Positions 11,901 to 24,524 of a DNA stretch of 64,000 bases are shown here, piece by piece; position 1 is the stretch's first letter; each line of letters begins with the position of its first letter. This DNA is from Haliclona indistincta (lineage: Eukaryota; Porifera; Demospongiae; Haplosclerida; Chalinidae), in NCBI GenBank assembly GCA_964017065.1, contig OZ024788.1, positions 10,972,457-11,036,456 of the forward strand, in the 5' to 3' direction. The position numbers and the translations under genes are program-made. The notes beneath the pieces are model-generated. The model saw only the letters and a program-made list of their open reading frames with translations, had not been told where the DNA came from and ran no database searches.

Positions 11901-12367
11901 GTCTTCGTCTGGCCCTCGGGAAAACTGTTTAAAGCATCGTGAATAATGTTTTACCTTGCTCGAAGACTCCCATGGAGAGATTTTTGATGAATGGATCATC
12001 GATTTTGATGGGCTGTGTATCTGGCGATGGTATGAGGTGCGTTCGAAATACTTGCAAAACAGGTTTGTTTACCTATCTTCTCGACATGTAGCTGGTTTTT
12101 GGCGCTTAGTTTTGTCTTCTAGCTGGATAGCAAGCTGTTTTCGAAACCACTGCAGCCACGCCCAGACGGTATACTGCCACCTTCTGTATACTATATCTTG
12201 AAGTTACTATTAATTGTAATTTCTTTTTCTCATAGACTGGTATGCCTACATTCCTGGACACCATGAGAACAGCTGTGAAGGGATACCAGCAATACATTGA
12301 AGAGTTAGAAGCTAACAAGAAGAAACAAGAACGGCTAAAACAGAAAAAGCTAGAACAGGCATCATGA
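8978..12367 (+). CDS. PCTP: PCTP-like START-domain lipid transfer protein, six exons
   Basis: Exons 8978-9172, 10178-10295, 10701-10786, 11071-11242, 11290-11357 and 12236-12367 join in phase to 771 nt, 256 residues. The START domain runs from about residue 45 to 235. Recognisable blocks are GLYEYKVHGVMPDLDP, the DWEYRKIWDTYV segment, GLYWCVDYPWPMSDRD, GVIRVDD-like GIIRVDDLEQ, SDGNVGSKAFMHYYDNPKG and IPSWLINWAAKTGMPTFL. The family (PCTP/STARD2 and relatives) carries phosphatidylcholine between membranes in the cytosol. The protein is longer than mammalian PCTP (about 214) through an N-terminal stretch and a lysine-rich, coiled-coil-like C-terminal tail. No signal peptide is visible. A 0.76 kb element sits in intron 5. 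A broken copy of exon 5 recurs at 63863, at the right end of the window. Confidence 0.92.
11425..12182. mobile_element. 0.76-kb insertion in PCTP intron 5
   Basis: The duplicate of this intron at 63830-64000 runs directly from TTTCTTTAA into a short AT stretch and then GTATACTTTATCTTGA, the equivalent of 12190-12200. So this segment is absent there: an empty site. The insert has imperfect inverted ends (GGTGGTATGCCGT at the left, ACGGTATACTGCCACC at the right). A frame at 11956-12201 has no recognisable domain. A non-autonomous DNA element is the simplest reading. Confidence 0.55.
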
Positions 12368-12604
12368 ATTTTTATACCAAAATTAGAGAGTGAATTGACA
12401 TTAATTTATAATAATCATGCACTTTAACAGTGCTTTTATTGTGCAACACCATTTCGTCAGATGAATTGCGGTAGGAGCTTAGGCTCATGAATATCTCTTC
12501 AGTCACACCTTAAATTATATGAGCCGCGCCCACGCGCAAAGATTCGCTCTTGACTTGAACTCTGTAGGCCGAGTAGTACTCTAACTATTCAACAATCTTC
12601 GGTT

Positions 12605-15600
12605 ATGGCGGAAAGCATTTCAGGAGAGGTCGCCAAAGTACCGCTACAACCAGCTGGCTGGAATCAGCCGTGCTCAGACGAGCATTTGGCTAAGATTGCC
12701 ATTTTGATTACTGATTGGCGAGCAGTCTCTCCTTTCCTGGGTCTAACAGAAGCTGACGAGATTGCTATACTAGAATCAACACATTCTGTACCAGCTAGAA
12801 AGATGGCGATGCTGAGAAAATGGAAGCAGAAACGAGGAACAAAGGCCACATACAAGCGACTGTGTCGGGTATTCAGAGATTGTGGTTCGCTTGATCTAGA
12901 AGAGAAAGTCACAGAACTGCTGGTAGCAGAGAGTAGCAGCTCTTCAGACGAGGAAGGTGAGAAACAGAAAATTAATTTTAATAGGAAAACATGGGCGAAG
13001 CTCGTAAACAAGATAGCTTGTATTGTGGACTAACTGCATGGTATGATTCCGAGTATGATTCTGTCTTTGTTATGACTCACTGCAGGTGTGGAAGGAGCCA
13101 TCAAACAGCCTGTGAGAGGAGACCAAGGTATGATACACATTCCTGCACTAATTGATTGTTAATTGTGTTAGTGACTCCATTATCATTACTCCTCTCACTA
13201 CACAGGTACATCACTCACTGTGTATGTGGACAGACTCAAGAGAGTCTACCAAAATCCACCTACAACATGGCTTCCACTACCGAATTGCAAGCACATCAAA
13301 CTGGCAGTGACTAAGAAGAAGGGAATGAGACACGGACGAGAACCTGATGCACAGATCGAGTGTAGAGTTAAAGGCGAGATAGAGCCACTCATGGATAGTA
13401 AGGTGCTGGTAGATATGGATAGCATCTTTGACGATGGCACCTTTGAGAATGCTCGTAGACCGATGGTAATTCTTGTAGAAGGAGCATTAGGGTCAGGCAA
13501 GACCAGCCTGGCCTATCACTACTGCCAGAAATGGGCAGAAGGTAACCTGAGCATGTTTGACGTTGTGGCTCTTGTCTATCTGCGTCACCCAGCTGTTCAT
13601 TCAGCAGGGTTGGACTTGACCTTACACCAGCTTCTCCTCCTGGCCAGTGCAAGTGATGGCGAGAAAGAGATTGAAGATATCGTGAGCAATATTGTCCAAC
13701 ATGTCAAGAATGGCTTGAAAATGCTTTTGCTACTAGATGGGTGGGATGAAGCACCGGCTTGCTTTCGAAATCTTCCGGATCCAAAATGTCCTCCCGACAA
13801 TTCATACCTCGGGAAACTCCTTCGTTCTGCTTCATCCAACACTACCATCCTCATCACTTCTCGACCAGACTCCTCACTGGACCTACACAACAGAGCCAAT
13901 GTTAACCGAGTGGAAATTCTTGGGTTCACCAAGGAGAGCATTCATGACTACTTCCAGGAAGCATTGTCTACTCAGCTATCCTCTGATGAAGTAAAAGATG
14001 GAATTGTGAAATTGAGAGATCATTTCCTGAAATACCCAGCCATTGAAAGCAGCTGTTATATACCACTCAATGCTGCCATTCTTATACTCGTGTATCTGGA
14101 ACACAACCGTACTCTACCCACCACCCACTATGAGCTACTCTATCAGCTTCTCCTGTGCTGTATCAACCTTGAGGTGACAACTCGTCATTCACAAACCTTG
14201 TCCACAGTATCCTCACTTGATGACCTTCCTTGTGACCTCAAAGAACAGCTAGACAGCATCTGCACACTTGCATACGAGGGAATCATGCAAAACAAAGTTG
14301 TTTTCACACAAGATGAGCTTCCATCTATCTTGCCTACACCTGCACAAGAGGATCTCCCCGCCATGGGAGTGCTTCAGAGGGTTCAGTGGTTCAGTATTAG
14401 CAGCAAAACAATGTCCTACAACTTCATTCACCTCTCAATACAAGAACTGCTTGCTGCTTATTGCATCTCTAAGAAGGAAGAAAGTGATCAGGTGAGAGTG
14501 TTCCAAACCCTACTTGGTGAGCCTCGGTTCTCTGCTGTACTACAGTTCTATGCTGGGTTCACCAAGCTCACCAATCAAGGTGTACGAAACATCATCACTG
14601 GAACAGATTTCACTAACGACGACTCTTCACAGCTTTCTCTGCTCAGTTACATGAGATGCTTCTTTGAGGCTCAAGTTTGCGATCAATCATTCTATCAGCA
14701 AATTGTACCAAAATTGAATGGAAAAGTGAATCTTCTACTCGTCACTTTGACTCCACTTGACTGTGCAGCTTTTGGGTATTTTTTGGCATTAGTTCTCAGG
14801 AACACTAGTGAACTACGTGTAGTCCTCCGTAGCTGCAGTATTGATGACCACTCATTGTGTGTACTGATGGGAGAGCTCTCCAAGCATGCTCAGGCATCTC
14901 GAGAAAGTGTCTTACATGGAGTGAAAGAACTGGATATCAGTTTCAACAAGATTAGAGACAAAGGAATAGCTTACATTGCCACTGCTCTTCACACAAACAC
15001 CACCATGAGAACACTGGATGTGAATGGTTGTCACATATCTAACATGGGTGCAGAGTCACTAGCTAGAGCACTTGCTGTTAACACGTCACTGCAGAAGTTA
15101 GATATGAGTAGTAACAATATTGGGTACAATGGAATATGTGAATTAGCGACTGCTCTTCAAACTAACACTACTTTAAAAGAACTGTCTTTCGATTTTTGTC
15201 GTGATTGGATGACAGACCAGGAAGTGCTGTTACTATCATCAGCTATAAGACACTGCTCCATGAAACGATTGAAATTAAACTGGTTATGTACAGATCCGGG
15301 CAACACACTAAAGGAGATCGGAGAGAGTGTCAGGAGGAGCAAGTTAAGAGTACTAAAACTAACATGTTCATCACCACAAGGATTTGTACTACCACAATCG
15401 CAAGATATGAAGAAAGCGAGAGAGTGGGCGGAGTGTCTGGAGATCGGTGGTAAAGACCTGATACAGTCTCAGGAGAACAGTCTGCTTGAATTATTTCTAT
15501 TGACTATTTATTGTAATGAATCTAACATACAACCACTTCTGAAACAAGTACAACAAACACTCAAAGTAACAGCAGCAACAGTCAACACGGCAAGACAACA

Positions 15601-15643
15601 GAAAGGACTACCACACATTGTGTTTTTCATAGTAATTAGTTAA
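12605..15643 (+). CDS. NLR receptor 1 (Death-NACHT-LRR), intact
   Basis: Three exons, 12605-12956, 13086-13127 and 13206-15643, join in phase 1 to 2832 nt, 943 residues. Exon 1 encodes a Death domain (about residues 28-105, with ITDWRAVSPFLGLTEADEI and MLRKWKQKRG) and ends in an acidic Ser cluster (SSSSSDEEG). The 14-codon exon 2 is a linker. Exon 3 carries a NACHT NTPase with Walker A GALGSGKTS (about 225), Walker B LLLLDGWDE (about 304) and a sensor-like TSRPDSS, then a helical region and ribonuclease-inhibitor-type LRRs (about 700-930). This is the architecture of animal NLRs: cytosolic sensors that oligomerise through NACHT and signal through Death-domain partners. Ligand and output are unknown. 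It is the first of five tandem copies, type A (with intron 2). Confidence 0.92.
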
Positions 15644-15723
15644 TACAATAACAACATAATTATTTAATATCAAAGTTGTTGTATTGCAACATTAACGTTA
15701 TTTTGTCTGCTTGTGTCTCTAGC

Positions 15724-18090
15724 TCACTCTGTTGTGATATTATTGTCTACATCAGTGAAATTGTTGAAGTAGCTCTGGAGTAGTGAAAACAATGTATTGT
15801 ATCAGTTGCTCTACTCACATCATATACTTACCTCAAACAGCATAGTGGCTTGTATCACTCCTGTTGTACAACACATTTCACGAATCGAGTGCATACTCAA
15901 TTGAGGAGTACCAATATCTGAGACAGAGAATAAAGCCACAATGTAACATTTCTGTGCAATCGTGTTTGTGAACACATTGTTCTTCCGGACAACTAGCATG
16001 TGTATAGGGCAACACCCAAATACACTAATTTACTGAATTGAGCTGGATTGGGTGATTTTTAGTGAGCCCATAATTAGTGAGAAGTGCTTGACCTGAGGGT
16101 GCATGAAGGTATGTACAACTGGGGAATACAATGTGGGTGCAATGAAGTGGAGGTGATGAAGCTTTCTCAAAAGACTGTCAGATACAGATGAGAATTGTGA
16201 TACCAGCAACCCATAAGGACACTAGGAACAGTATATTGGTAAACACAGCAGCTCAATCAACAGGCTAGGCACGCTAAGCCAGCTTGATGCTCCACCACTT
16301 CTGAGCTGGGTCATGCAGCATCATCATCTGTTATTAATGCTTTATCCACACCAGCCTCTCAATACTGACATTGAAATTATGACACTATCAGTGCTCAGGC
16401 TAACCCCACACAATGACAATACATGTAGTTCTTGTGTATACAGAAATCATGTCCACTCACCCACAGTCCTCATTCCTAGTTTAGCCGACATCATTTATAG
16501 AAAGCATATAGGACAACATACATGTGTTTCTCTATAATGTTGGGACTGAATTCTTTGTGTACATCAGCATGAGCCAGGTGGATACAGATATTGGGAACCT
16601 TTAGTATCGGCTTATCAATGTGGACTAGACCTTGAGGAGTCTGAGAGAGAACATAATTTTATAATCTCAAGGGTGAGAATATTATCTACAGCTAGCTTTT
16701 ATAGGTTAGGCTATAGGTTGTTAGGTTGTTCATCATAGAGCTGTTAGTAAATCTGTGACATAACATTTCCCTTATACACACAGCGGCGTCACTGGTTGCC
16801 AGGTGCCTAATCACCAACAGGCAAAACAGAGCAGATCACACATGATGCAACACATAGTTCGATATTGAAAAAGCAGATATGACAGTGTAAATAATTCGAC
16901 ACACAGAAACTTTTGAGCAAAATTTGAGCACCACTAGTGCAAAAATATTAACTTTCCAGCTCATGTTCACATTAACTGGTCTGCTAGTTGGTAGATCAAT
17001 GTTTGCGATAATAATTATCACAACAATTTAAAATGCGCTGTATTGCATTACAACTGCAGATTCCTACTGTGATGCTAGGTTAAACAATACACAGCTAACA
17101 GTATTTTAACAAGCCTTTTTTCAGACATGCACCTAAAAAACACTTTAAGTTTGATGTAGTCGCTACATGACAGCTGGCTTCACATCAAATTTCTATAAAA
17201 CGACAAACATTTACACCACCACACCACTGATACCAGTGGTAGTGCGACTGGTTTGAAAGGTCATGTAACATGACTGGACGTCTCAGTCTCAGTGTAGCAG
17301 TACAGCTGTTACAAGGGGCACTATGATGACTGATTTGGGTCATAGACGGCTATACATTGTAACACCTGGTTCACATTAACTATAAGTAAACCCTCTTATC
17401 AGTGAAGCAAGTGTCACACGAGGTGGATGCACTCTTTAATGACACGCCCGGAGCATATAGGTCTACGCAAACGCCGGCATTTGAGTCGTATCGGCACCAG
17501 TGCTTGCTGATTGGACCTATTCACTTTAATACCAAGATAGCTATAAGCCTGTGTTAAGCCTTTAAACAACCTATCCACTAGAATGAACAAGTGGACATGT
17601 GGACACACTATCAACCAGTACATTGTGCAAGTATCTAACCTTGACAATAACTCGTCCAGCTAGTTTGAGATCCCTGTCAAACCAGGTATGCCATATTCCT
17701 CCACCATAGCACTCCACCCTTACACTGATATACCCACAGCGTTGCCGTGATGACCGTGGCTTCACCTGCAATGAATACAGCAATGAATGCTCAGAATACA
17801 GCAATGATACTAACATGCTTGATGGAACCAGTTTGTTCAACAAATTGTATAACTATGTACCACACAGACGTCAGTATAAAATATTTTAGGATAATCAAAA
17901 CTGCTGACGACACAGGTTTGCCCTAGCACTTCAAAAGCTTGATGTTGCACAAAATAATTACACCAACTGTTGTACCACACATGTGCATGTACATGTACTT
18001 TGAGACAATACAATAGTGAATCCATTGCCTGGAGTGCACTTACCACCAACAGCAAACACTATGATAGTAGAGAAGTTATTGGTGAAGACT
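15724..18090 (-). pseudogene. DNPEP: DNPEP remnant 1 (aspartyl aminopeptidase)
   Basis: Convergent to NLR 1. The terminal exon (15724-15774, ending NNITTE*) and penultimate exon (15832-15917, [13 protein letters not shown]) are intact with good splice sites. The next exon breaks off after GTCGGCTAAA (near 16491) and is fused directly to intron sequence next to the [13 protein letters not shown] exon (about 16530-16640). All central exons, with the metal ligands LDN, DNEE and SADQAHGVH, are therefore missing. Upstream exons [21 protein letters not shown] (about 17641-17768) and [16 protein letters not shown] (about 18010-18088) remain. In the latter a roughly 20-base deletion removes the first zinc-ligand motif GAHTDSP. 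It cannot encode an active M18 peptidase. Confidence 0.85.
16655..17600. other. expanded intron of DNPEP remnant 1
   Basis: About 0.9 kb lies between the LVHIDKP exon and the GYISV exon. Remnant 2 has the homologous sequence (23120-24020), but copies 3 and 5 join these exons by only about 80-130 bases. I see no coding sequence or clear terminal repeats in it. Confidence 0.5.
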
Positions 18091-18875
18091 GAGTAATAGA
18101 GGAGAGAAGGGAGGGAGGAAGGAGAGAGGCATAGGTAGGTATAAGGAAGAGGGAGAGAGGAAGGGAGAGAGAGCGAGCGAGGGAGAGAAAGTGAGCTGAA
18201 AACAATATGGAGTTGTAACTGAGGAGAGAAGCTTGTCCTTTTCAACCTGAGATGACTTTATCCATGGAATGTAGACGTAACGAAACAAAAATCCATGCTA
18301 ACTAAAGTCCATGCTTTGTCCAAACTGGTGTGTCATGAATCAACTTTTTTCTACTACACTAAAGTGAACCTTTGCTAATACTTATGTTGCTACAGTATAG
18401 CTCAACTACTCTATTCAATCCAGCAATGAGCTACTAGTCACATGTAGTCAATATTTTAAGCATGACTATAAAAATCACAGGTGAATGTTAAACACTGGTT
18501 CACAGTATCTCATCAATGATACCTACCTGGATTAGTGCAGTGAAATTAAATGAGCTAGAGACCATAGTTGAGACCACATCATCTTAAAGTAAGTCCTGCA
18601 GGCCTAAACGGTTAAACCCCACCATGCATGATGCAGGATAAAATTATTACTAACTACCAACTTATTAATAAATCATGTAGTCACAACAAGAAATTGACTT
18701 GATATAATGAACTCAACTAACAGACGCCGCGGTTATCCAAGGACAGATCAGCAGAGCAAACCTTTAAACACATGAATAAAATTAAAAATGGTAATGAATG
18801 TTAATCCAGTATTAACTTACCACACCCACAATAGTTAGTATTCTCACAGTAGCTTGCTCGGTTTATACTTCATTG
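18091..18875. other. inter-unit spacer between DNPEP remnant 1 and NLR 2
   Basis: A GA-rich tract (18100-18190) is followed by AT-rich sequence homologous to the spacers at 24525-25320 and, in pieces, 31254-37080. No gene is seen. Its repetition before each of NLR 2-4 defines the duplicated unit. Confidence 0.6.
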
Positions 18876-19170
18876 CAGTGGCGGATCTAGGATTGGAGAA
18901 GAGGGGTTCTCGACCGACTACGCAAATTTTTGAACACCACGCCCACTTTTGGTCAAAATCTATTCTATTCTACGTTGAATTCATTTTCACTTGTTAATTT
19001 AGCCAGCTGACTGCAGTCTTGCAAGTGGTGAATGTGGGACAAACCCTAGTTATGATTGTGTAAACTAAATTCCTCATAAGGTATGGCAATTAATGTAGCT
19101 TGTGAATATCATTATTGAGCGCAAAGGGGGGTTCGCGAGCACCTCTGGATCCACACTAGATCCGCCACTG
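18876..19170. mobile_element. MITE with CAGTGGCGGATC termini
   Basis: The inverted ends CAGTGGCGGATCTAGG and ...CTAGATCCGCCACTG bound 295 bp. The 5-bp CATTG is repeated on both sides (18871-18875 and 19171-19175). The homologous spacer before NLR 3 lacks it. It is non-coding. A larger relative lies at 35751-36136. Confidence 0.85.
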
Positions 19171-19233
19171 CATTGTACTTCAAGGCTGTGCTACTAGCAC
19201 ACTTTGCCCGCTCTCTAATATTACTACTCGGTC

Positions 19234-22158
19234 ATGGCGAAAAGTATTTCAGGAAATACCACAGCAGTGCTACAACCAGCTGGCTGGAACCAGCCGTGCT
19301 CAGAGGAGCATTTGGCTAATATTGCCATGTTGATTACTGATTGGCGAGCAGTCTCTCCTTTCCTTGGACTAACAGAAGCTGAGGAGATTGCTATACTAGG
19401 GTCCAATCCTCATTCTGTGCCTGCCCAAAAGATTGCAATGCTGAGAAAATGGAAGCAAAAACGAGGAGCAAAGGCCACGTACAAGCGATTGTGTCGAGTA
19501 TTCACAAATTGTGGATCGCGTGATCTAGAAGAGAAAGTAGCAGAACTGCTGGTAGCAGAGAGTAGCAGCTCTTCAGACGAGGAAGGTGAGAAACAGAATT
19601 GGGAAGACTAGTTATGGGCGGGGCTCGTAAACATCTTGTATTGTTATAATTCCGTCTTATTATCACTCACTGCAGGTATGGAAGGACCAACCAAACAGCA
19701 CTCACCTCACTCACTCACTGTGTATGTGGACAGACTCAAGAGAGTCTACCAAAATCCACCTCCAACATGGCTTCCACTACCGAATTGCAAGCACATCAAA
19801 CTGGCAGTGACTAAGGAGAAGGGAATGAGACACGGACGAGAACCTGATGCACAGATCGAGTGTAGAGTTAAAGGCGAGATAGAGCCACTCATGGATAGTA
19901 AGGTGCTGGTAGATATGGATAGCATCTTTGATGATGGCACCTTTGAGAATGCTCGTAGACCGATGGTAATTCTTGTAGAAGGAGCATTAGGGTCAGGTAA
20001 GACCAGCCTGGCCTATCACTACTGTCAGAAATGGGCAGAAGGTAACCTGAGCATGTTTGATGTTGTGGCTCTTGTCTATCTGCGTCACCCAGCTGTTCAT
20101 TCAGCAGGGTTGGACTTGACCTTACACCAGCTTCTCCTCCTGGCCTGTGCAAGCGATGGCAGTCAAAAGATCATTGATATCGTAGAAGAGATGGTCCAAT
20201 GTGTTGAGAATGGCTTAAAATTGCTTTTACTTCTAGATGGATGGGATGAAGCACCGGCTTGCCTTCGAAAACCTCCAGATCCAAAATGTCCTCCCGACAA
20301 TTCATACCTCGGGAAACTCCTTCGTTCTGTTTCATCCAACACTACCATCCTCATCACCTCTCGACCAGACTCCTCACTGGACCTACACAACAGAGCCAAT
20401 GTTAACCGAGTGGAGATTCTTGGGTTCACCAAGGAGAGCATTCATGACTACTTCCAGGAAGCATTGTCTACTCAGCTATCCTCTGATGAAGTAAAAGATG
20501 AGATCGTGAAATTGACAGATCATTTCCGAAAATACCCAGCCATTGAAAGCAGCTGTTATATACCACTCAATGCTGCCATTCTTATACTCGTGTATCTGGA
20601 ACACAACCGTACTCTACCCACCACCCACTATGAGCTACTCTATCAGCTTCTCCTGTGCTGTATCAACCGTGAGGTGACAACTCGTCATTCACAAACCTTG
20701 TCTACAGTATCCTCACTTGATGACCTTCCTTGTGACCTCAAAGAACAGCTAGACAGCATCTGCACACTTGCATACGAGGGAATCATGCAAAACAAAATTG
20801 TCTTCACACAAAATGAGCTTCCATCTATCTTGCCTACACCTGCACAAGAGGATCTCCCCGCCATGGGAGTGCTTCAGAGGGTCCAGTGGTTCAGTATTAG
20901 CAGCAAAACAATGTCCTACAACTTCGTTCACCTCTCAATACAAGAACTGCTTGCTGCTTATTGCATCTCTAAGATGGAAGAAAGTGAGCAGGTGAGAGTG
21001 TTCCAAACCCTACTTGGTGAGCCTCGGTTCTCTGCTGTACTACAGTTCTATGCTGGGTTCACCAAGCTCACCAATCAAGGTGTACGAAACATCATCACTG
21101 GAACAGATTTCACTAACAACAAGTCATCACAGCGTTCTCTGCTCAGTTACATGAGATGCCTCTTTGAGGCTCAAGTTTGCGATCAGTCATTCTATCAGCA
21201 AATTGTACCAAAATTGAATGGAAAAATATATCTTCTACGCATTACTTTGAGCCCACTAGACTGTGCGGCTTTTGGGTATTTTCTGGCATTAATTCTTAGG
21301 TCGAACACTAGTGAATTACGCTTAGTCCTCCATAGCTGCAGTATAGATGACCACACATTGTGTGTACTGATGGGAGAGCTCTCCAAGCATGCTGAGGTAT
21401 GCAGGGAAGGTGTCTTTCACGGAGTGACAGAACTGTCGATCAATTTCAACAATATTGGAGACAAAGGAATAGCTTACATTGCCACTGCTCTTCACACAAA
21501 CACCACCATGAGAAAACTGAATGTGAATGGTTGTCACATATCTAACGTGGGTGCAGAGTCACTAGCTAGAGCACTTGCTGTTAACACGTCACTGCAGAAG
21601 CTAGATATGGGTTCTAACAATATTGGATACAATGGAATATGTGAATTAGCGACTGTTCTTCAAACTAACACTACTTTAAAAGAACTGTCTTTCGATCATT
21701 GTCATAATTGGATGACAGACCAGGAAGTGATGCTACTATCATCAGCTATAAGACACTGCTCCATGGAACGATTTATTTTAAACTGGTCGTGTACAGATCC
21801 AGGCAACACATTAAAGGAGATCGGAGACAGTGTCAGGAGCAGCAAGCTAAGAGAATTAACAATGATAATATGGTTGATACCTCCATCACAAGTAAAACCA
21901 GATATGAAGAAAGCGAGAGAGTGGGCAGAGTCTCTGGAGATCGGTGGTAAAGACCTGATACAGTCTCAGGAGAATAGTCTGCTTCAAACAATTCAATTGA
22001 TTATTTATCATAATGATTCTGACAATAAACCGCTTCTGGAACAAGTACAACAAACACTCAAAGTAACAGCAGCAACAGTCAACACAGCAAGACAACAGAA
22101 AGGATTTTGTTTTTCATACATGTTTAATACAATAACAACATCTTTAATATCAAAGTAG
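19234..22158 (+). CDS. NLR receptor 2 (Death-NACHT-LRR), intact
   Basis: Two exons, 19234-19585 and 19676-22158, join in phase 1 to 2835 nt, 944 residues. The Death domain, acidic Ser cluster, NACHT (GALGSGKTS, LLLLDGWDE) and LRR region match copy 1. However, the linker reads MEGPTKQHSPHS and runs straight into TVYVDRLKRV. The intron that interrupts this point in copies 1, 3 and 5 is absent (type B). NACHT is almost unchanged from copy 1, while LRR beta-strand residues differ. An upstream block (AGCACACTTTG, then TACTACTC(A/G)GTCATGGCG) is shared with copies 3 and 4 and may include the promoter or 5' UTR. Confidence 0.92.
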
Positions 22159-22197
22159 TTGTATTGCAACATTATTTTGTCTACTTGTGTCTCTAGC

Positions 22198-24524
22198 TCA
22201 CTCTGTTGTGATTATTATTGTCTACATCAGTAAAATTGTTAAAGTAGCTCTGTAGTAGTGAAAACAATGTATTGTATCAGTTGCTCTACTCACATCATAT
22301 ACTTACCTCAAACAGCATAGTGGCTTGTATCACTCCTGTTGTACAACACATCTCACGAACCGAGTGCATACTCAATTGAGGAGTACCAATATCTGAGAGT
22401 GAGAAGAAAGCCACAATGTAACATTTCTGTGCAATCGTGTTTGTGAACACATTGTTTTTCCGGACAACTAGCATGTGTATAGGGCAACACCCCTAATACA
22501 CTAATTTACTGAATTGAGCTGGATTGGGTGATTTTTAGTGAGCCCATAATTAGTGAGAAGTGCTTGACCTGAGAGTGCATGAAGGTATGTACAACTGGGG
22601 AATGCAATGTGGGTGCAATGAAGTGGAGGTGATGAAGCTTTCTCAAAAGACTGTCAGATACAGATGAGAATTGTGATACCAGCAACCCATAAGGACACTA
22701 GGAACAGTATATTGGTAAACACAGCAGCTCAATCAACAGGCTAGGCACGCTAAGCCAGCTTGATGCTCCACCACTTCTGAGCTGGGTCATGCAGCATCAT
22801 CATCTGTTATTAATGCTTTATCCACACCAGCCTCTCAATATTGACATTGAAATTATGACACTATCAATGCTCAGGCTAACCCCACACAATGACAATACAT
22901 GTAGTTCTTGTGTTTACAGCAGTCATGTCCACTCACCCACAGTCCTCATTCCTAGTTTAGCCGATATCATTTATAGAAAGCATACGTAGAACAACATACA
23001 TGTGTGTCTCTTTGTTGGGACTGAATTCTCTGTGTACGTCAGCATAAGCCAGGTGGATACAGATATTGGGAACCTTTCGTATCAGCTTATCAATGTGGAC
23101 TAGACCTTGAGGAGTCTGAGAGAGAGAGAGAGAACATGATTTTATAATGTTCTCAAGGGTGAGAACATTATCTAGAGCTTATGGCTTTAAAGGTTAGGGT
23201 ATATAGGTTGTTAGGTAGATTCATCATAGAGCTGTTAGTAAATCTGTGACATAACACTTCTCTTACACACACAGCGGCATCACTGGTTGCCATGTGCCTA
23301 ATCACCAACAGGCAAAACAGAGCAGATCACACATGATGCAACACATAAATTGATATTGAAAAAGCAGATAAATTATGACAGTGTAAATAATTCGACGCAC
23401 AGAAATTTTTGAGCAAAATTTGAGCACCACTAGTGCAAAAACAATAACTTTCCAGCTTATGTTTACATTAACTGGTCTGCTAGTTGGTAGATCAATGTTT
23501 GCGATAATCTCACAACAATTTAAATTGTGCTGTATCGCATTACAACTGTAAATTCCTAAAGAGCACTTTAAGTTTGACGCAGTCGCTACATGACAGCTGG
23601 CTCAATGTCAAAGTTTCTATAAAAAGACAAACATTTACACCACCACCACCACACCACTGATACCAGTGGTAGTGCGACTGGTTTGAGAGGTCATGTAACA
23701 TGACTGGACATCTCAGTGTAGCAGTACAGCTGTTACAAGGGGCACTATGATGTTGGGTCATAGACAGCTATACATTGTAGCACCTGGTTCACATTAGCTA
23801 TAAGTAAACCCTCTTATCAGTGAAGCAAGTGTCACACGAGGTGGATGCACTCTTTATTGACACGCCCGGAGAATATAGGTCTATATGCAAACGCCGGCAT
23901 TTGAGTCGCATCGGCACCAGTGCTAGCTGATTGGACCTGTTCACTTTAATGCCTAGATAGTTATAAGCCTAAGTTAAGCATTTAAACAACCTATCCACTA
24001 GAATGAACAAGTGGACATGTGGACCCACTATCAACCAGTACATTGTGCAAGTATCTAACCTTGACAATAACTCATCCAGCTAGTTTGTCAACCCAGGTAT
24101 GCCATATTCCTCCACCATAGCACTCCACCCCTACACTGATATACCCACAGCATTGCCATGATAATCGTGGCGTCACCTGCAATGAATACAGCAATGAATG
24201 CTCAGAATACAGCAATGATACTAACATGTTTGATGGAACCAGTTTGTTCAACAAAGTGTATAACTATGTACCACACAGACCTCAGTATAAAATATTTAGG
24301 ATAATCAAACTGCTGACGACACAGGTATACCCTAGCACTTCAAAAGCTTGATGTAGCACAAAATAATTACACCAACTGTTGTATACACACATGTGCATGT
24401 ACACATGTACCTTGAGACAAGGACTGTCAGTATGTGCTCCTACAATAGTGAATCTATTGCCTGGAGTGTACTTACCACCAACAGCAAACACTATGATAGT
24501 AGAGAAGTTATTGGTGAAGAAATA
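22198..24524 (-). pseudogene. DNPEP: DNPEP remnant 2
   Basis: It carries the same truncated exon set as remnant 1, including the identical deletion junction in the [13 protein letters not shown] exon (near 22965-22980), so the two descend from one already deleted copy. Terminal exons, the LVHIDKP exon (about 23000-23115), the GYISV exon (about 24060-24180) and the [21 protein letters not shown] exon (about 24411-24524) are present. The GYISV exon has lost most of FDRDLK. The first zinc-ligand motif survives, but the central catalytic exons are gone. It cannot encode an active enzyme. Confidence 0.85.

Noticed and set aside
13246..15342. Many reverse-strand frames of 60-115 codons within NLR 1, repeated in the other copies
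   Set aside because: They are antisense shadows of the conserved NLR coding sequence, with no domain, start context or splice support of their own.
12605..15643. Bacterial or archaeal STAND defence NTPase
   Set aside because: Introns, the N-terminal Death domain, ribonuclease-inhibitor-type LRRs and linked metazoan housekeeping genes fit an animal NLR.
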